Assembly: GCF_009758415.1 (NCBI RefSeq)
Contig: NZ_WQRF01000001.1
Span: 1,054,001-1,118,000, forward strand
Length of the DNA stretch: 64,000 nucleotides
Direction of reading: 5' to 3'
Source: Devosia marina
GTDB taxonomy: Bacteria; Pseudomonadota; Alphaproteobacteria; Rhizobiales; Devosiaceae
In this document: positions 16,487-30,112 of the stretch, in pieces
Position numbering within the stretch: position 1 is the stretch's first letter
Layout of the letters: the number at the start of each line of letters is the position of its first letter
Made by a program: the position numbers and the translations under genes
Notes under the pieces: model-generated
Told to the model about the DNA's origin: nothing
The model's database searches: none
The model's input: the letters and a program-made list of their open reading frames with translations, nothing else

Positions 16487-17536
16487 ATGAACAAAGACGC
16501 AGACATACTCAATCCCGAACTTTCGCCGCAGCTCATCCTGCACGCATTTTCTCGCGCGCTGGAACTGGCGAGGGCACATGAAGGAGCCACGGCGCCCAAT
16601 CCGCCCGTCGGCTGCCTGTTGCTCGACCCCTATGGGCGGGAACTGGCCAGCGGGGCGCATCGGCGGGCCGGTCTGCCCCATGCCGAGGCCGAGGCCATCG
16701 CCCAGACCCATGCCGCTGGCCTGGCCGATAAAGTCCACACCGTCGTGGTGACGCTCGAGCCCTGCAATCACCACGGCCGCACGCCACCCTGTGCCGAGGC
16801 CATCCTGGCAACGGGTGCACGACAGGTATGGATCGCATGCCGCGATCCGAACCCCCAAGTGAAGGGGGGCGGCGCCGAACGCCTGCGCGCGGCCGGTCTC
16901 AGGGTAAATTTCCTCTCGGAGCTGGACCATCCATCCGCCCATTTCGTGTTGGCCGAGGCGGAACGCCTCATCGCACCGTTCGCAAAGCGCGTCCGGATGG
17001 GGTTGCCCTTCATCACGATCAAGCAGGCCATCTCGTCCCTAGGCAGCATGGTGCCCGCGGTCGGACAAAAGACCTTCACCAGCATCGCATCGCTGGAACT
17101 GGCACATAGGTTGCGGCGCCGGGCCGACGCCATTCTCACGGGTTCCGGGACGGTGCTAGCGGATGACCCGCTATTCACCGTGCGCCTGATCCCCGACCAT
17201 CCGGACAAGCATCGCATGCTGGTTCTTCTGGACAGGCGTCGGCGCATTCCTGAGCTCTATATGGACGCTGCCCGACAACGTGGCTTTTCGGTGCATCTGG
17301 CCGATGACGTGCATGAAGCGCTGCAAACGATCGGCGCTGCCAAGGGCATGGAGGTGCTGGTCGAAGCCGGCCCGACCGTAACGACGCACATGCTGTCGGC
17401 AGGTCTCTGGGACGAGCACGTGCTGATCGAACAGGCCGCCAATGCTGATGGCACCGACCGGGTGACCGTTCGCTGCCAGCCGGCTCCCCAATCTTATTCA
17501 CAAGGAAAGGAAAGAGATGTTCTCGGGCATCATTGA
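16487..17536 (+). CDS. ribD: Bifunctional pyrimidine deaminase/reductase RibD
   Basis: Catalyses deamination and then side-chain reduction of the riboflavin pathway pyrimidine. The N-terminal cytidine-deaminase-like domain has APNPPVG and the zinc ligands in HAEAEAI and LEPCNHHGRTPPC. The C-terminal reductase domain contains ITIKQAISSLGSM and the NADPH-binding ILTGSGTVLADDPLFTVR. Length (349 residues) is slightly short at the C-terminus, where the frame overlaps ribE by 20 bp. First gene after the FMN riboswitch in ribD-ribE-ribBA-ribH. Confidence 0.95.
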   Translation: MNKDADILNPELSPQLILHAFSRALELARAHEGATAPNPPVGCLLLDPYGRELASGAHRRAGLPHAEAEAIAQTHAAGLADKVHTVVVTLEPCNHHGRTPPCAEAILATGARQVWIACRDPNPQVKGGGAERLRAAGLRVNFLSELDHPSAHFVLAEAERLIAPFAKRVRMGLPFITIKQAISSLGSMVPAVGQKTFTSIASLELAHRLRRRADAILTGSGTVLADDPLFTVRLIPDHPDKHRMLVLLDRRRRIPELYMDAARQRGFSVHLADDVHEALQTIGAAKGMEVLVEAGPTVTTHMLSAGLWDEHVLIEQAANADGTDRVTVRCQPAPQSYSQGKERDVLGHH

Positions 17537-18125
17537 AAAACTGGCGGGGGTGAGAATGGCCGCGTCCCGCGGCGGGTCGCTGGAAATCGAACTCGACAGC
17601 GGCTGGCCGGACCTCGCGCTGGGTGAGAGCATCGCCGTCAATGGCGTGTGCCTGACGGTCACCCAGTTCGATGAAAACGGCCTTGCCCGCTTCTTCATCA
17701 GCCCCGAAACCCTGGCGCGCACCAATCTGGGTGGCTTGGCAGTGGGCCAATACGCCAATCTGGAGCGCGCGGTTACCCTCGACACGAGGCTCTCCGGCCA
17801 TCTGGTGCAGGGCCATGTCGATGGGCTGGCGCAGCTGATCGAGCGGATCGAGGCCGACGGCGCCTATCGGCACGTCTTCCTGCTGCCCTCAGCCTTGGGA
17901 CGCTATTGCGTCGAAAAGGGCTCCATCGCCCTCAACGGCATCAGCCTCACCATCAATGGCCTCGATGACCGGGACGACGGCATCGCGGTGCTCGTGACCA
18001 TCATCCCGCACACCTGGGAGCACACCAACTTGAAAACCCTCGCCATCGGCGACGCCCTCAATGTCGAGGTCGACGTCATGGCCAAATATGTGGAGCGGCT
18101 ATGCCTGCCCTATCTCAAGCCCTGA
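17517..18125 (+). CDS. ribE: Riboflavin synthase alpha chain
   Basis: A 202-residue protein made of two lumazine-binding repeats. It starts [12 protein letters not shown], has [11 protein letters not shown] in the first repeat, the linker [11 protein letters not shown] and [11 protein letters not shown] in the second repeat. It dismutates two lumazines to riboflavin. AAGGAAAGGAAAGAG just before the ATG is a good Shine-Dalgarno inside the end of ribD. The 3' end overlaps ribBA by 25 bp. Confidence 0.95.
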   Translation: MFSGIIEKLAGVRMAASRGGSLEIELDSGWPDLALGESIAVNGVCLTVTQFDENGLARFFISPETLARTNLGGLAVGQYANLERAVTLDTRLSGHLVQGHVDGLAQLIERIEADGAYRHVFLLPSALGRYCVEKGSIALNGISLTINGLDDRDDGIAVLVTIIPHTWEHTNLKTLAIGDALNVEVDVMAKYVERLCLPYLKP

Positions 18126-19321
18126 CCCAGTTGCGCAATGGCGGCATGGTGATCCTGGTCGACGACGAAGATCGCGAGAACGAAGGCGACCTGGTCATTG
18201 CCGCCGAATTTGCGACGCCGGAGGCGATCAACTTCATGGCCCGTCATGGACGAGGCCTCATCTGCCTGGCGTTGACGGGCGAACAGGTGGACCGGCTCGG
18301 CCTACCCCCAATGGTGGCCAACAACCGGGCCCGCCGCTCGACCGCCTTCACCGTTTCCATCGAGGCCGTCGACGGGATCACCACCGGCATTTCCGCGCAT
18401 GACCGGGCCCGGACGATCCAGGTTGCAGCGGCTCCCGACGTCCGTTCTGGCGACATCGCCTCTCCGGGCCATGTCTTTCCGCTGCGGGCCGCCGACAATG
18501 GCGTCCTGGCGCGCGATGGCCATACCGAGGGGGCGATCGACCTCATGCGACTGGCCGGGCTGCGGCCCGCGGGCGTCATCTGCGAGGTCATGCGGGACGA
18601 TGGCGAAATGGCGCGACGGCCCGATCTCGAGGTCTTTGCCCGGGAGCACAAGCTGCCCATTCTCACTATCAGGGACATTATCGCCCATCGCCTCGCCAAT
18701 GAAACACTGGTGGACGAAGTGGCGCGGTCCGAACTGCCCACCGAACACTCCCCGCTTCCCCTGGAGGTCCGCGCCTTTCGTAGCCGGCTGGACGGCACCG
18801 AGCATCTGGCGCTGCTCCGTAGTCCTTTGGGGCGTACACCGCTGGTGCGCCTGCATTCGGAATGCCTGACCGGGGACGCGCTCGGATCATTTCGATGCGA
18901 TTGCGGGCCGCAACTGCAGGAGGCCCTGCGCCAGATCGCCACCGGTGACGGCGGCGCCCTGATCTACCTGCGCGGTCAGGAAGGCCGCGGCATTGGGCTT
19001 GCCAACAAGATCCGCGCCTATGCCCTGCAGGACCTGGGGCACGACACCGTCGAGGCCAATACCGCGCTGGGTTTTCTCGCCGATGCCCGCGACTACGGCA
19101 TTGCCGGGCAGATCCTGCACTCGCTCGGTATCGACCGTCTGCGGCTGTTGTCGAACAATCCCGACAAAGCCCTGTCCCTCGAAAAATTCGGCATCCACGT
19201 CGCCGAGCGCGTGCCGCTCGAAATCCCGGCCAATCCCTATAACTGGCGCTATCTCGCGACCAAGCGGGACAAATTCGGCCACACCTTCACCCACCAGGAC
19301 CATGAGAACCAGAATGCCTGA
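18101..19321 (+). CDS. ribBA: Bifunctional DHBP synthase / GTP cyclohydrolase II
   Basis: 406 residues with both entry enzymes of riboflavin synthesis. The N-terminal 3,4-dihydroxy-2-butanone-4-phosphate synthase shows [12 protein letters not shown] and [15 protein letters not shown]. The C-terminal GTP cyclohydrolase II shows the zinc site [17 protein letters not shown] and the motif [11 protein letters not shown]. Many alphaproteobacterial RibBA proteins have a degenerate GCHII half; here the zinc cysteines and arginine motif look intact. Overlaps both neighbours, so the operon is tightly coupled. Confidence 0.94.
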   Translation: MPALSQALTQLRNGGMVILVDDEDRENEGDLVIAAEFATPEAINFMARHGRGLICLALTGEQVDRLGLPPMVANNRARRSTAFTVSIEAVDGITTGISAHDRARTIQVAAAPDVRSGDIASPGHVFPLRAADNGVLARDGHTEGAIDLMRLAGLRPAGVICEVMRDDGEMARRPDLEVFAREHKLPILTIRDIIAHRLANETLVDEVARSELPTEHSPLPLEVRAFRSRLDGTEHLALLRSPLGRTPLVRLHSECLTGDALGSFRCDCGPQLQEALRQIATGDGGALIYLRGQEGRGIGLANKIRAYALQDLGHDTVEANTALGFLADARDYGIAGQILHSLGIDRLRLLSNNPDKALSLEKFGIHVAERVPLEIPANPYNWRYLATKRDKFGHTFTHQDHENQNA

Positions 19322-19757
19322 AAACGCACCCCGCCTTGCCATCGTCGTCAGCCAGTTTAACCTGGAGGTCACCCATGGGCTGCGCGATGGCGCACTAGCC
19401 TATCTCGCCGAGAATGGTGTTTCGGTCGCGCCGGACAACATCTATTCAGCGCCAGGCGCCTTCGAAATTCCGCTCATCGCCAGGCGGCTCGCGCAGTCCG
19501 GCTTCGACGGCGTCATTTGCCTGGGCTGTGTCATCAAGGGCGATACGGCCCATTTCGAATATATCAGTGAGGCCACCGCTCATGGCCTGATGCAGGCCGG
19601 GCTCGAAACAGGCAAGCCCATCACCTTCGGCATCCTGACCACCTATACCGACGAGCAGGCCATCCTGCGCAGCCGCAAGGACGAGCACAACAAGGGCCGC
19701 GAAGCCGCGGCTGCCTGCCTGGAAGCCCTTCGAGCACTCGACGCGATCGGCGACTAG
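19314..19757 (+). CDS. ribH: 6,7-dimethyl-8-ribityllumazine synthase
   Basis: 147 residues starting [31 protein letters not shown] and GCVIKGDTAHFEYI hold the phosphate- and pyrimidine-binding residues, and the conserved late histidine lies in RKDEHNKGREAA. It condenses the RibBA and RibD products. An upstream in-frame ATG at 19302 is possible; I prefer 19314 because it gives the usual N-terminus. Last gene of the rib operon. Confidence 0.93.
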   Translation: MPENAPRLAIVVSQFNLEVTHGLRDGALAYLAENGVSVAPDNIYSAPGAFEIPLIARRLAQSGFDGVICLGCVIKGDTAHFEYISEATAHGLMQAGLETGKPITFGILTTYTDEQAILRSRKDEHNKGREAAAACLEALRALDAIGD

Positions 19758-19777
19758 CCTCTAGTATCGAGCGATGC

Positions 19778-19825
19778 GGCCCTGCCGTTCTTTAAAGTCG
19801 GCAGGGCCTGTTGACGGTTCGTTTT
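19778..19825 (+). terminator. Probable terminator of the rib operon
   Basis: A 10-bp perfect stem GGCCCTGCCG / CGGCAGGGCC (19778-19787, 19799-19808) with an 11-nt loop begins 20 bp after the ribH stop. A T5 run follows only about 12 bases later, so it is not a perfect intrinsic terminator. Confidence 0.5.
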
Positions 19826-19999
19826 TGGACCATGGCCGTGCCCAGCAAGCGGCGCAGATCTTCTTTTCACGCCCGGCGGCAGATTTCGAGACCGTGCCGG
19901 TCCTGCAGACCGTGCAGTCATGGCAGGGGTTTCCCTTCCTAGCGCGTCTCTCGACGCGATTCGGCGTGCCGATCTTTGCGTCGCAGCGGCGTCCAGACC

Positions 20000-20116
20000 A
20001 TGAGCATGGGCGAGGCCAAGGCCGGCGGTGGCCGGGGCCTCAGCGACATCATCTACGTCAAGCTGGGCCGCTCGATCATCGGCGAAGCTTTCCGGGCGCA
20101 GGCGAACTTGTGTTAG
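20000..20116 (+). pseudogene. GntR-like N-terminal remnant
   Basis: A 38-codon frame reading GLSDIIYVKLGRSIIGEAFR then a stop. This resembles the first helix of the GntR winged-helix domain (the xxIYxxLRxxIxxGxxxPG pattern), but nothing of the rest is present. It sits in the 530-bp region between ribH and queF in which I find no intact gene. Low-confidence remnant. Confidence 0.3.
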
Positions 20117-20294
20117 CAAGAGAGCTTTTGACCCCGGAAGGAAGGTCTTTTGCCGTGATGCTGGCCGTTGTCGCCAGTCCGCTCCTAGACGCATTCATCA
20201 AGGAGCGGACATTGAGCGAACGGACGTCCTGAGCGGATGGATAGCTCGGGAGCAGTGTCGTCGGTCACAGCTTAGCGCTGAAAAGAGGCAGTTC

Positions 20295-20756
20295 CTATCC
20301 GCGCCCGCGATAGGTCGGCACACCTGTCTCGGGAAGCCAGACATGTTGTGGTACAATGCCAGTCTGCCAGAACACATCGATTGGGATGCCACCACGCGGG
20401 TACCAGTACCCTCCGATCCGGAGCCATCGGGGCTCCAGCAGGCTCGTCAGCCGGCGTCCGATCGATACTGTGCAGTCCTCATGGAAGGCGCCGTGGTTGC
20501 GGAACGACGTCAGGTAGAGCTTGAGCGATTTGGACTCCACCAGCCAGTCGCCCGGAACATAGTCGATGACCAGATGGGCAAAATCTGGCTGACCTGTCAC
20601 AGGGCACAGAGAAGTAAACTCCGGCACCGTAAACCGCGCGACATAGTCTGTATCGGCCTGTGGATTGGGCACGCGCTCCAGAATGGCGAGTTCGGGGCTG
20701 TCTGCCGCCTTGGTCTCACGACCAAGCTGCGTGACTTGAAGAGAGAAGTCGGTCAT
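20295..20756 (-). CDS. queF: NADPH-dependent 7-cyano-7-deazaguanine reductase QueF
   Basis: 153 residues of the short (YkvM-type) QueF. The catalytic cysteine lies in [14 protein letters not shown] and the family motif is [21 protein letters not shown]. It reduces preQ0 to preQ1 for queuosine tRNA modification. It overlaps the upstream transporter gene by 4 bp (ATGA), so both are one unit. The preQ0-forming genes queC, queD and queE lie 9 kb away on the other strand. Confidence 0.95.
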   Translation of the reverse strand: MTDFSLQVTQLGRETKAADSPELAILERVPNPQADTDYVARFTVPEFTSLCPVTGQPDFAHLVIDYVPGDWLVESKSLKLYLTSFRNHGAFHEDCTVSIGRRLTSLLEPRWLRIGGYWYPRGGIPIDVFWQTGIVPQHVWLPETGVPTYRGRG

Positions 20757-21334
20757 GCCAGTGCTCCAGCGAGTTGCCGTTCCTGCCGCTCATCATATGA
20801 GCGTAGCCAATAGATGAAGGGAATGGCGACCAGAACCATCAAGCCTTTGCCAACGATCTGCCCCCACATCAGCTCAATACTGCCGAATGCCAGCTGCAGG
20901 AAGATCAGGGTGTCGAGAAACAAGCCGACCATGCTCGAGGCGACGACAGCCAGCACCAGGCCTCGGCGCTGCAATGGAGTATAAACACCCAGGTCGGCCA
21001 GCTCTGAAACAAGAAACGCAACCACTGAGGCAAACACCAAAGCAGGCGGGGCGACCAGCACCGACAATATAGCCCCAAAGGCAATTGCAGTAATGGTCCA
21101 AGCCAGGCCGAGGCGCCGCTGCACCAGATCCCGCAGCACAAAGGCGAGTCCTGCCACCATGACACCGCTCGGCGCCAAAAGTCCCGGAGCGACGGGAATC
21201 AAGCATGGGCCATCGGGAGGGCAGACAGTTCCCACATTGCCGATCATCCAGTTGGCGAGTGGAACAGTTAAGGCGAAAGCGGCAAACAGGGCAAGGCCCT
21301 CGATCCGCCGCCGCGTATCAAGACGAGATAACAT
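20753..21334 (-). CDS. VUT/YhhQ family queuosine-precursor transporter
   Basis: A 193-residue membrane protein with about six hydrophobic segments and the YhhQ/VUT pattern. [20 protein letters not shown] is the characteristic GxxxFxxRD-like segment, and [14 protein letters not shown] follows. The family imports preQ0/preQ1. Coupling to queF supports that role. I looked for a preQ1 riboswitch in its leader and could not identify one. Confidence 0.85.
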   Translation of the reverse strand: MLSRLDTRRRIEGLALFAAFALTVPLANWMIGNVGTVCPPDGPCLIPVAPGLLAPSGVMVAGLAFVLRDLVQRRLGLAWTITAIAFGAILSVLVAPPALVFASVVAFLVSELADLGVYTPLQRRGLVLAVVASSMVGLFLDTLIFLQLAFGSIELMWGQIVGKGLMVLVAIPFIYWLRSYDERQERQLAGALA

Positions 21335-21615
21335 TGAGTTCTCCTGCGGTCAGGCAAAACAGACCTGCGCCGGATTGCGATAGCCGCAGCCAGCACCGGA
21401 GTGCAAGAGCCTGCGCCGGGAAAGGGAGATGCTGGTACTGCCAATATGGTGTCTTGAGAGACTCAAGACAGGCGGCGGGGCCTCCCGTCCCTTGTTGTGG
21501 CGGTCCTCGGTTACTTGATGAAGGACGAACGGCCTATCATAGCCCGCACTATGCGTTTATGGCCGTTTCCATCATTGACGTTTACTGGGGCTTTAGGAAC
21601 CACCGGCGACGCTAG

Positions 21616-22368
<753 letters not shown>

Positions 22369-22380
22369 TCAAGAGGTCAT

Positions 22381-22540
22381 CTGGCCGGTCTTCTGACTTG
22401 GGATCATCCCCGGCGGACGCCTTCCCGGCTTGCGCCAGTGGCATATGCCCGACAGGTCCCCCGCACAGCGCTGGGCACGTCGCGGATTTCAACCGCGTTC
22501 CCGATTCTCCCGCCGAAGCGGGCACCAGACTCGGTGCGTA
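22381..22540 (-). ncRNA. Cobalamin riboswitch
   Basis: Reading the minus strand, the conserved blocks of the B12 aptamer appear in order: GGTGCC near the 5' end, GGGAACGCGGTGAA-like segment with TCCGCGACGTGCCC, the central GCCACTGGCGCAAGC region, GGGAAGGCG, and the 3' AAGTCAGAAGACCGGCC. Positions of the ends are approximate. Controls bluB. Confidence 0.93.
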
Positions 22541-22616
22541 TACCCCCCGAGCCGCGCTGTTGGCAAGGCGGAGTTGACGGGTTGACATTGGCATGACGAT
22601 GCCGTCTTCTCGCGGA

Positions 22617-25594
<2,978 letters not shown>

Positions 25595-25611
<17 letters not shown>

Positions 25612-25792
25612 CGGCGCCGAGAAGCAGCTTGCCGCCAGCCGCCTCGACGAGGCGCTTGATGCACTGGGCTACAAGGACGCGGTCATCGCCACCGCCGTTA
25701 ACGGTCGGTTCGTGCCGGCGGCCCGGCGCGCGGACACGCAATTATACGATGGCGACAGTCTCGAAGTGCTCGCCCCTATGCAGGGAGGCTGA
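25595..25792 (+). CDS. thiS: Sulfur carrier protein ThiS
   Basis: A 65-residue beta-grasp protein ending in the required Gly-Gly (APMQGG). VIATAVNGRFVPAARR matches the family (normally AVAxNxxxVPR). The C-terminal glycine is adenylated and thiocarboxylated, then donates sulfur to ThiG. Overlaps thiO and ends 3 bp before thiG. Confidence 0.93.
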
Positions 25793-25795
25793 GGC

Positions 25796-26566
25796 ATGGA
25801 GTTTTATGGTGTCACGCTGTCCTCCCGGCTGCTGCTGGGCACGGCCCGTTATCCCTCGCCCAAAATCCTCGAGGCGGCAGTGCGCGCCTCGGGGGCCGAA
25901 ATCGTCACTGTGTCGCTCAGGCGCGAAGGCGGCGACCAGCGGGCCGGCCAGGCTTTCTGGTCGCTTATAGGCGAGCTGGGCCTCCGCGTCCTGCCCAATA
26001 CGGCTGGCTGTCATTCGGTCAAGGAGGCCGTAACCACGGCCCACATGGCTCGCGAACTCTTCGGCACGACCTGGATCAAGCTCGAAGTGATCGGCGAGGC
26101 CGATACCCTCCAGCCCGATGTCTTCGGGCTGGTGGAAGCTGCACGTATCCTGGGCGAGGACGGGTTCGAGGTCTTTCCCTACACGACCGAAGACCTGGTC
26201 GTGGCCGAACGCCTGCTCGAGGGAGGCTGCCGAGTATTGATGCCCTGGGGCGCCCCGATCGGATCGGCGCGCGGGCTGAACAATCTCTTTGGCTTGCGCG
26301 CCCTGCGCGCCCACTTCCCCGATGTACCCCTGGTGATCGATGCCGGTCTCGGCCTGCCCTCGCATGCGGCAGCGGCGATGGAAATGGGCTATGACGCGGT
26401 GCTGCTCAATACTGCCGTCGCCGAGGCGGGTGACCCTGTCCGCATGGCCGAAGCCTTTGCCCTCGCCGTGGACGCGGGGCGGCTTGCCCATACCGCATCG
26501 CCCCTCGAGCCGCGCGACATGGCGGCGCCTTCGACCCCGGTCCTGGGCAAGGCAGTCCTCGCATGA
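25796..26566 (+). CDS. thiG: Thiazole synthase ThiG
   Basis: A 256-residue TIM-barrel enzyme. [17 protein letters not shown] is at the N-terminus, the Schiff-base lysine lies in [17 protein letters not shown], and the phosphate-binding [12 protein letters not shown] and [16 protein letters not shown] follow. It makes the thiazole phosphate from DXP, dehydroglycine and ThiS-COSH. Overlaps thiE by 4 bp. Confidence 0.96.
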   Translation: MEFYGVTLSSRLLLGTARYPSPKILEAAVRASGAEIVTVSLRREGGDQRAGQAFWSLIGELGLRVLPNTAGCHSVKEAVTTAHMARELFGTTWIKLEVIGEADTLQPDVFGLVEAARILGEDGFEVFPYTTEDLVVAERLLEGGCRVLMPWGAPIGSARGLNNLFGLRALRAHFPDVPLVIDAGLGLPSHAAAAMEMGYDAVLLNTAVAEAGDPVRMAEAFALAVDAGRLAHTASPLEPRDMAAPSTPVLGKAVLA

Positions 26567-27162
26567 TGCTCGATCGCTTCTATCCCGTCGTGCCCGATGC
26601 GGATTGGGTCGAGCGTCTTCTGGCCTCGGGCGCAAAACTGATCCAGCTGCGGATCAAGGATTGTCCCGAACCCGCGCTGCGCGCTGAGATCGAGCAAGCT
26701 AGGGCCACATGCATGGCAGCGGGTGCGCAGCTCGTGATCAATGACCATTGGCAGGTGGCCATCGATACCGGGTGCGATTTCGTGCATCTGGGCCAGGAAG
26801 ACCTCGCCGAGGCCGACATGGGGGCGCTGCGCCGCGCGGGGATACGCTTCGGCATCAGCACCCATGACCATGCCGAATTGGACAGAGCCCTGATTGAGTC
26901 CCCTGACTATGTGGCCCTGGGGCCCATCTATCCCACCCAGCTCAAAAAGATGCCCTGGGCGCCGCAGGGGCTGGCGCGGATCGCAGAATGGAAGCGCCTC
27001 GTGGGCGCGCGGCCGCTGGTGGCCATTGGCGGGCTGACCGTGGCGCGGGCCGAACTCTGCCTGGCGGCGGGCGCCGATTGCGTTGCGGTCGTTGGAGACA
27101 TCGTGCGCCACCCCGACCCAGCCGGTCAGGCCGGTGCCTGGCTGGCAGCAACGAGGCTTTGA
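26563..27162 (+). CDS. thiE: Thiamine-phosphate synthase ThiE
   Basis: A 199-residue TIM-barrel protein with [61 protein letters not shown] and [11 protein letters not shown], all typical ThiE segments. It couples the pyrimidine and thiazole moieties to thiamine phosphate. Sits between thiG and the thiF-like gene. Confidence 0.93.
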   Translation: MMLDRFYPVVPDADWVERLLASGAKLIQLRIKDCPEPALRAEIEQARATCMAAGAQLVINDHWQVAIDTGCDFVHLGQEDLAEADMGALRRAGIRFGISTHDHAELDRALIESPDYVALGPIYPTQLKKMPWAPQGLARIAEWKRLVGARPLVAIGGLTVARAELCLAAGADCVAVVGDIVRHPDPAGQAGAWLAATRL

Positions 27163-27163
27163 C

Positions 27164-28141
27164 ATGACCGATCGCTACATCCGCCAGATGACGCTGGCCG
27201 AAATCGGCGCCGATGGACAGGCGAAGCTGGCCGCTGCCAGCGTCCTCGTGGTTGGCGCCGGGGGCCTTGGTTCGACGGTCCTGCAAATCCTGGCCGGTGC
27301 CGGAATCGGCGAAATCGTCATCCTCGACCATGATCGTGTGGACGTCACCAATCTGCATCGGCAGCCGCTCTACGGCATGGACGATATCGGTGCGCCAAAG
27401 ACGGAGGCGGCGCGAAAGGCGCTGCTTCGAGCCAATCCCGCAATCACCGTAACAGCCAGACCGGAGCGCCTGACGCCACACAATGCCGCCGCGCTCGTCG
27501 ACAGGGCGACCGTCGTCATCGATGCGGCCGACAATTTCGCAGTGACCTATATCCTGTCCGACCGCTGCCGGGCTGCCGGCAAGCCATTGGTCAGTGCGTC
27601 GGTGCTTGGCTTCTCCGGTTATGTCGGCGCCTTTTGCGGCGGTGCGCCAAGTTATCGCGCGGTCTTTCCCGATGCGCCAGCGGTGGCCGGCAGTTGCGCC
27701 AGCGTCGGCGTGCTGGGGTCAGCCGTATCGATACTGGGGAGCCTCCAGGCCCATATGGCACTTCACGTGCTGCTCGACCTTAAGCCAGGCATATTAGGCC
27801 GGGTTGTCAGCTTCGACGGCCACACCCTGCAATTTGGCGGCTTCAGCTTTGCCGATAGTCCTGAGCCTCTGCACGCCACCCCGTTCATCGGGCTGGCAGA
27901 CCTCGTGCCCGACGATATTGTCGTCGACCTGCGCGGCGTCGCTGAAGCGCCGACCCTGCCGCGAGCAGATGCGCTTCGTCTGGCCCCAACGGAAATTGAC
28001 CAACTGGCATCGGCATATGGTGGTGCCCGCATCGTCCTCTGCTGCCGCAGCGGGCAGCGGGCTCTGCGCGCTGCGGGGCGGTTGCAGTCCATGGGCAGGC
28101 ACAACCTGGCGCTGGTCGCGCTGGAAGGCGATCCGTCGTGA
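27164..28141 (+). CDS. thiF: ThiF/MoeB-type adenylyltransferase with C-terminal rhodanese domain
   Basis: 325 residues. The N-terminal ~245 are an E1-like domain: VVGAGGLGSTVLQILAGAGIG binds ATP, and DHDRVDVTNLHRQPLY and IDAADNFAVTYILSD follow. The C-terminal ~80 residues are a rhodanese with the active-site loop CRSGQRALRAAG. It would adenylate the ThiS C-terminus and help deliver sulfur. The CxxC that binds zinc in MoeB and E. coli ThiF is replaced (SYRAVFP), while the later SCASVGV keeps a cysteine. Start ATG 27164 follows the thiE stop directly. Confidence 0.88.
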   Translation: MTDRYIRQMTLAEIGADGQAKLAAASVLVVGAGGLGSTVLQILAGAGIGEIVILDHDRVDVTNLHRQPLYGMDDIGAPKTEAARKALLRANPAITVTARPERLTPHNAAALVDRATVVIDAADNFAVTYILSDRCRAAGKPLVSASVLGFSGYVGAFCGGAPSYRAVFPDAPAVAGSCASVGVLGSAVSILGSLQAHMALHVLLDLKPGILGRVVSFDGHTLQFGGFSFADSPEPLHATPFIGLADLVPDDIVVDLRGVAEAPTLPRADALRLAPTEIDQLASAYGGARIVLCCRSGQRALRAAGRLQSMGRHNLALVALEGDPS

Positions 28142-28998
28142 TACCCGTTGCTTTGACCATTGCCGGTTCGGATTCGGGCGGCGGCGCCGGAATCCAGGCC
28201 GATCTCAAGGTCTTTGCCGCTTTTGACGTCTTCGGGACCAGCGCGATTACAGCGGTGACGGCGCAAAACAGCATGGGCGTGTCTGCGATACACTCGGTCC
28301 CTCCAACAGTTGTAGCGTCCCAGATCGAGGCGGCGTTCGCCGATCTGCCGGTGGCGTCTGTCAAGATCGGCATGCTCGGGAATGCCGAGGTCATTGACGC
28401 GGTCGCCGAGACCTTGAGCCGGCATGACGCCAACCGGATTGTCCTTGATCCGGTGCTGGTGGCAACCAGCGGCGCGCGCCTGCTCCCGGAGGAGGCTTTG
28501 GCCGCACTGGTCACTCTGCTGTTGCCGAGGACCCTCCTGCTCACCCCCAACCTGCCTGAGGCTGCGGCCTTGACTGGCTCGCCACTTGCCATGGACGAGA
28601 CTGCGAGGATCGTTCAGGCCAGGGCCTTGCTGGCGATGGGGCCCAAGGCTGTGCTGATCAAAGGGGGACACGCTGTGGGACCGCGCAGTACGGACCTGCT
28701 CGTCGACGCCGACGGCGTGACACGCTTTTCAGCGCAGCGGCAAGGCGTGGGGGAGATTCATGGCGGGGGCTGCATGTTTTCCTCCGCGGTCGCAGGTGGC
28801 CTCGCCAGAGGCTGGCCACTGACCGCCTCGGTCAGCCAAGCCAAAGGCTTTATCTCGAGGGCCATAGCAGCGGCACCAAGCCAGGCCCTCGGCTCCGGTG
28901 CCCGGTTATTGCACCCGGCTCGGCGGCCTGGGAGGCGTCTTGGCCACAACGCCGCAGCCCCTTCGAGTTCCATTCACAAGTTGCCATTTCTGGCGTAG
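28138..28998 (+). CDS. thiD: Hydroxymethylpyrimidine (phosphate) kinase ThiD
   Basis: 286 residues of the ribokinase-like HMP/HMP-P kinase. TIAGSDSGGGAGIQADLK is the N-terminal substrate motif, GTSAITAVTAQNS and LDPVLVATSG follow, and the ATP and anion hole is GGGCMFSSAVAGGLA (normally GTGCTLSSAIA). The C-terminal ~30 residues are proline- and arginine-rich and look like a non-conserved tail. GTG start overlaps the previous gene by 4 bp. Last gene of the thiamine operon. Confidence 0.92.
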   Translation: MIPVALTIAGSDSGGGAGIQADLKVFAAFDVFGTSAITAVTAQNSMGVSAIHSVPPTVVASQIEAAFADLPVASVKIGMLGNAEVIDAVAETLSRHDANRIVLDPVLVATSGARLLPEEALAALVTLLLPRTLLLTPNLPEAAALTGSPLAMDETARIVQARALLAMGPKAVLIKGGHAVGPRSTDLLVDADGVTRFSAQRQGVGEIHGGGCMFSSAVAGGLARGWPLTASVSQAKGFISRAIAAAPSQALGSGARLLHPARRPGRRLGHNAAAPSSSIHKLPFLA

Positions 28999-29057
28999 AG
29001 GGAAGACAGAGCAATCTCCGGTCGCAGCCTTACCCGGTCAAAACAAGGATCAACATT

Positions 29058-29756
29058 TTGAAAACTCTCGTCATCTGCTCCGGCGGATTGGACTCGGTTT
29101 CGCTCGCGCACAAGGTGGCGGCCGAGCAAACTCTCACAGGCCTCGTTTCGTTCGACTACGGACAGCGGCACAGCAAGGAACTCGGCTTTGCCGCGGCCTG
29201 CGCACAACGGCTTGGCGTCCCGCACCAGGTCATCGACATCCGTGACATCGGCCGCCAACTCAGCGGTTCCGCGCTCACCGACGATGTTGCCGTTCCCGAC
29301 GGCCACTATGCCGAAGAATCGATGCGGATCACGGTGGTGCCCAATCGCAACGCCATCATGCTGGCGATAGCCTTCGGTGTCGCTGCGGCGCGACAGGACG
29401 AGGCAGTCGGCGTTGCCGTCCACGGCGGCGATCACTTCATCTATCCCGATTGCCGGCCTGATTTCATTGACGCCTTCCAGGCGATGCAGGACCGTGCGCT
29501 CGACGGCTATGCCAACGTCCGCCTTTACGCGCCGTTCGTAAACGTGTCCAAGGCCGACATCGTGACCGAGGGCGCACGGCATGCAACGCCCTTCGATCAG
29601 ACCTGGTCCTGCTACAAGGGCGGGGAGATACATTGCGGACGTTGCGGCACCTGCGTCGAGCGTCGGGAAGCCTTCGACCTGGCCCGGCTGCCGGATCCAA
29701 CACCCTATGCCGATGCCGACTTCTGGCGTGATGCCGTAGAGGCGAAACGCGCATGA
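29058..29756 (+). CDS. queC: 7-cyano-7-deazaguanine synthase QueC
   Basis: 232 residues. The PP-loop SGGLDSVSLAHK is at the N-terminus, with VSFDYGQRHSKEL after it, and a zinc site near the C-terminus (CGRCGTC, with a further cysteine in WSCYKGGEIHC). It converts carboxydeazaguanine to preQ0 using ATP and ammonia. Start is TTG at 29058 (no better start seen). First of the tightly overlapping queC-queD-queE unit. Confidence 0.95.
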   Translation: MKTLVICSGGLDSVSLAHKVAAEQTLTGLVSFDYGQRHSKELGFAAACAQRLGVPHQVIDIRDIGRQLSGSALTDDVAVPDGHYAEESMRITVVPNRNAIMLAIAFGVAAARQDEAVGVAVHGGDHFIYPDCRPDFIDAFQAMQDRALDGYANVRLYAPFVNVSKADIVTEGARHATPFDQTWSCYKGGEIHCGRCGTCVERREAFDLARLPDPTPYADADFWRDAVEAKRA

Positions 29757-30112
29757 CGTTTCGCATCACCAAGGAATTCCATTTCTCGGCATCCCATCAG
29801 CTCGCGTCGCTTCCGCCTGACCACCAATGCGCTCGGCTGCATGGGCACAACTACATCGTGGAAGTCGAACTGACCGCCGATGAGCTGAATGAGCATGGCT
29901 TCGTGCGCGATTACCAGGACCTGTCAGTCCTCAAACGGCACATCGACGAGGCATTCGACCATCGCCATCTCAACGATGTGCTGGGCCATGATCGGGTCAC
30001 TGCCGAATATCTCGCCCAATACTTCTATGACTGGTGCAAGCAGCGACTGCCCGAAGCCTCTGCCGTACGCGTCAGCGAGACCGCCAAAACCTGGGCGGAG
30101 TACAGGCCGTGA
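29753..30112 (+). CDS. queD: 6-carboxy-5,6,7,8-tetrahydropterin synthase QueD
   Basis: 119 residues with zinc histidines in FSASHQL and RLHGHNY, the catalytic cysteine just before (HQCARLHGH), and [10 protein letters not shown]. It makes carboxytetrahydropterin from dihydroneopterin triphosphate. Overlaps queC by 4 bp and queE by 4 bp. Confidence 0.95.
   Translation: MTFRITKEFHFSASHQLASLPPDHQCARLHGHNYIVEVELTADELNEHGFVRDYQDLSVLKRHIDEAFDHRHLNDVLGHDRVTAEYLAQYFYDWCKQRLPEASAVRVSETAKTWAEYRP

Noticed and set aside
21335..21430. Possible preQ1 riboswitch in the leader of the YhhQ transporter
   Set aside because: A short GGTC...GACC hairpin is present, but the C-rich loop and A-rich tail required for the preQ1-I aptamer are not seen.
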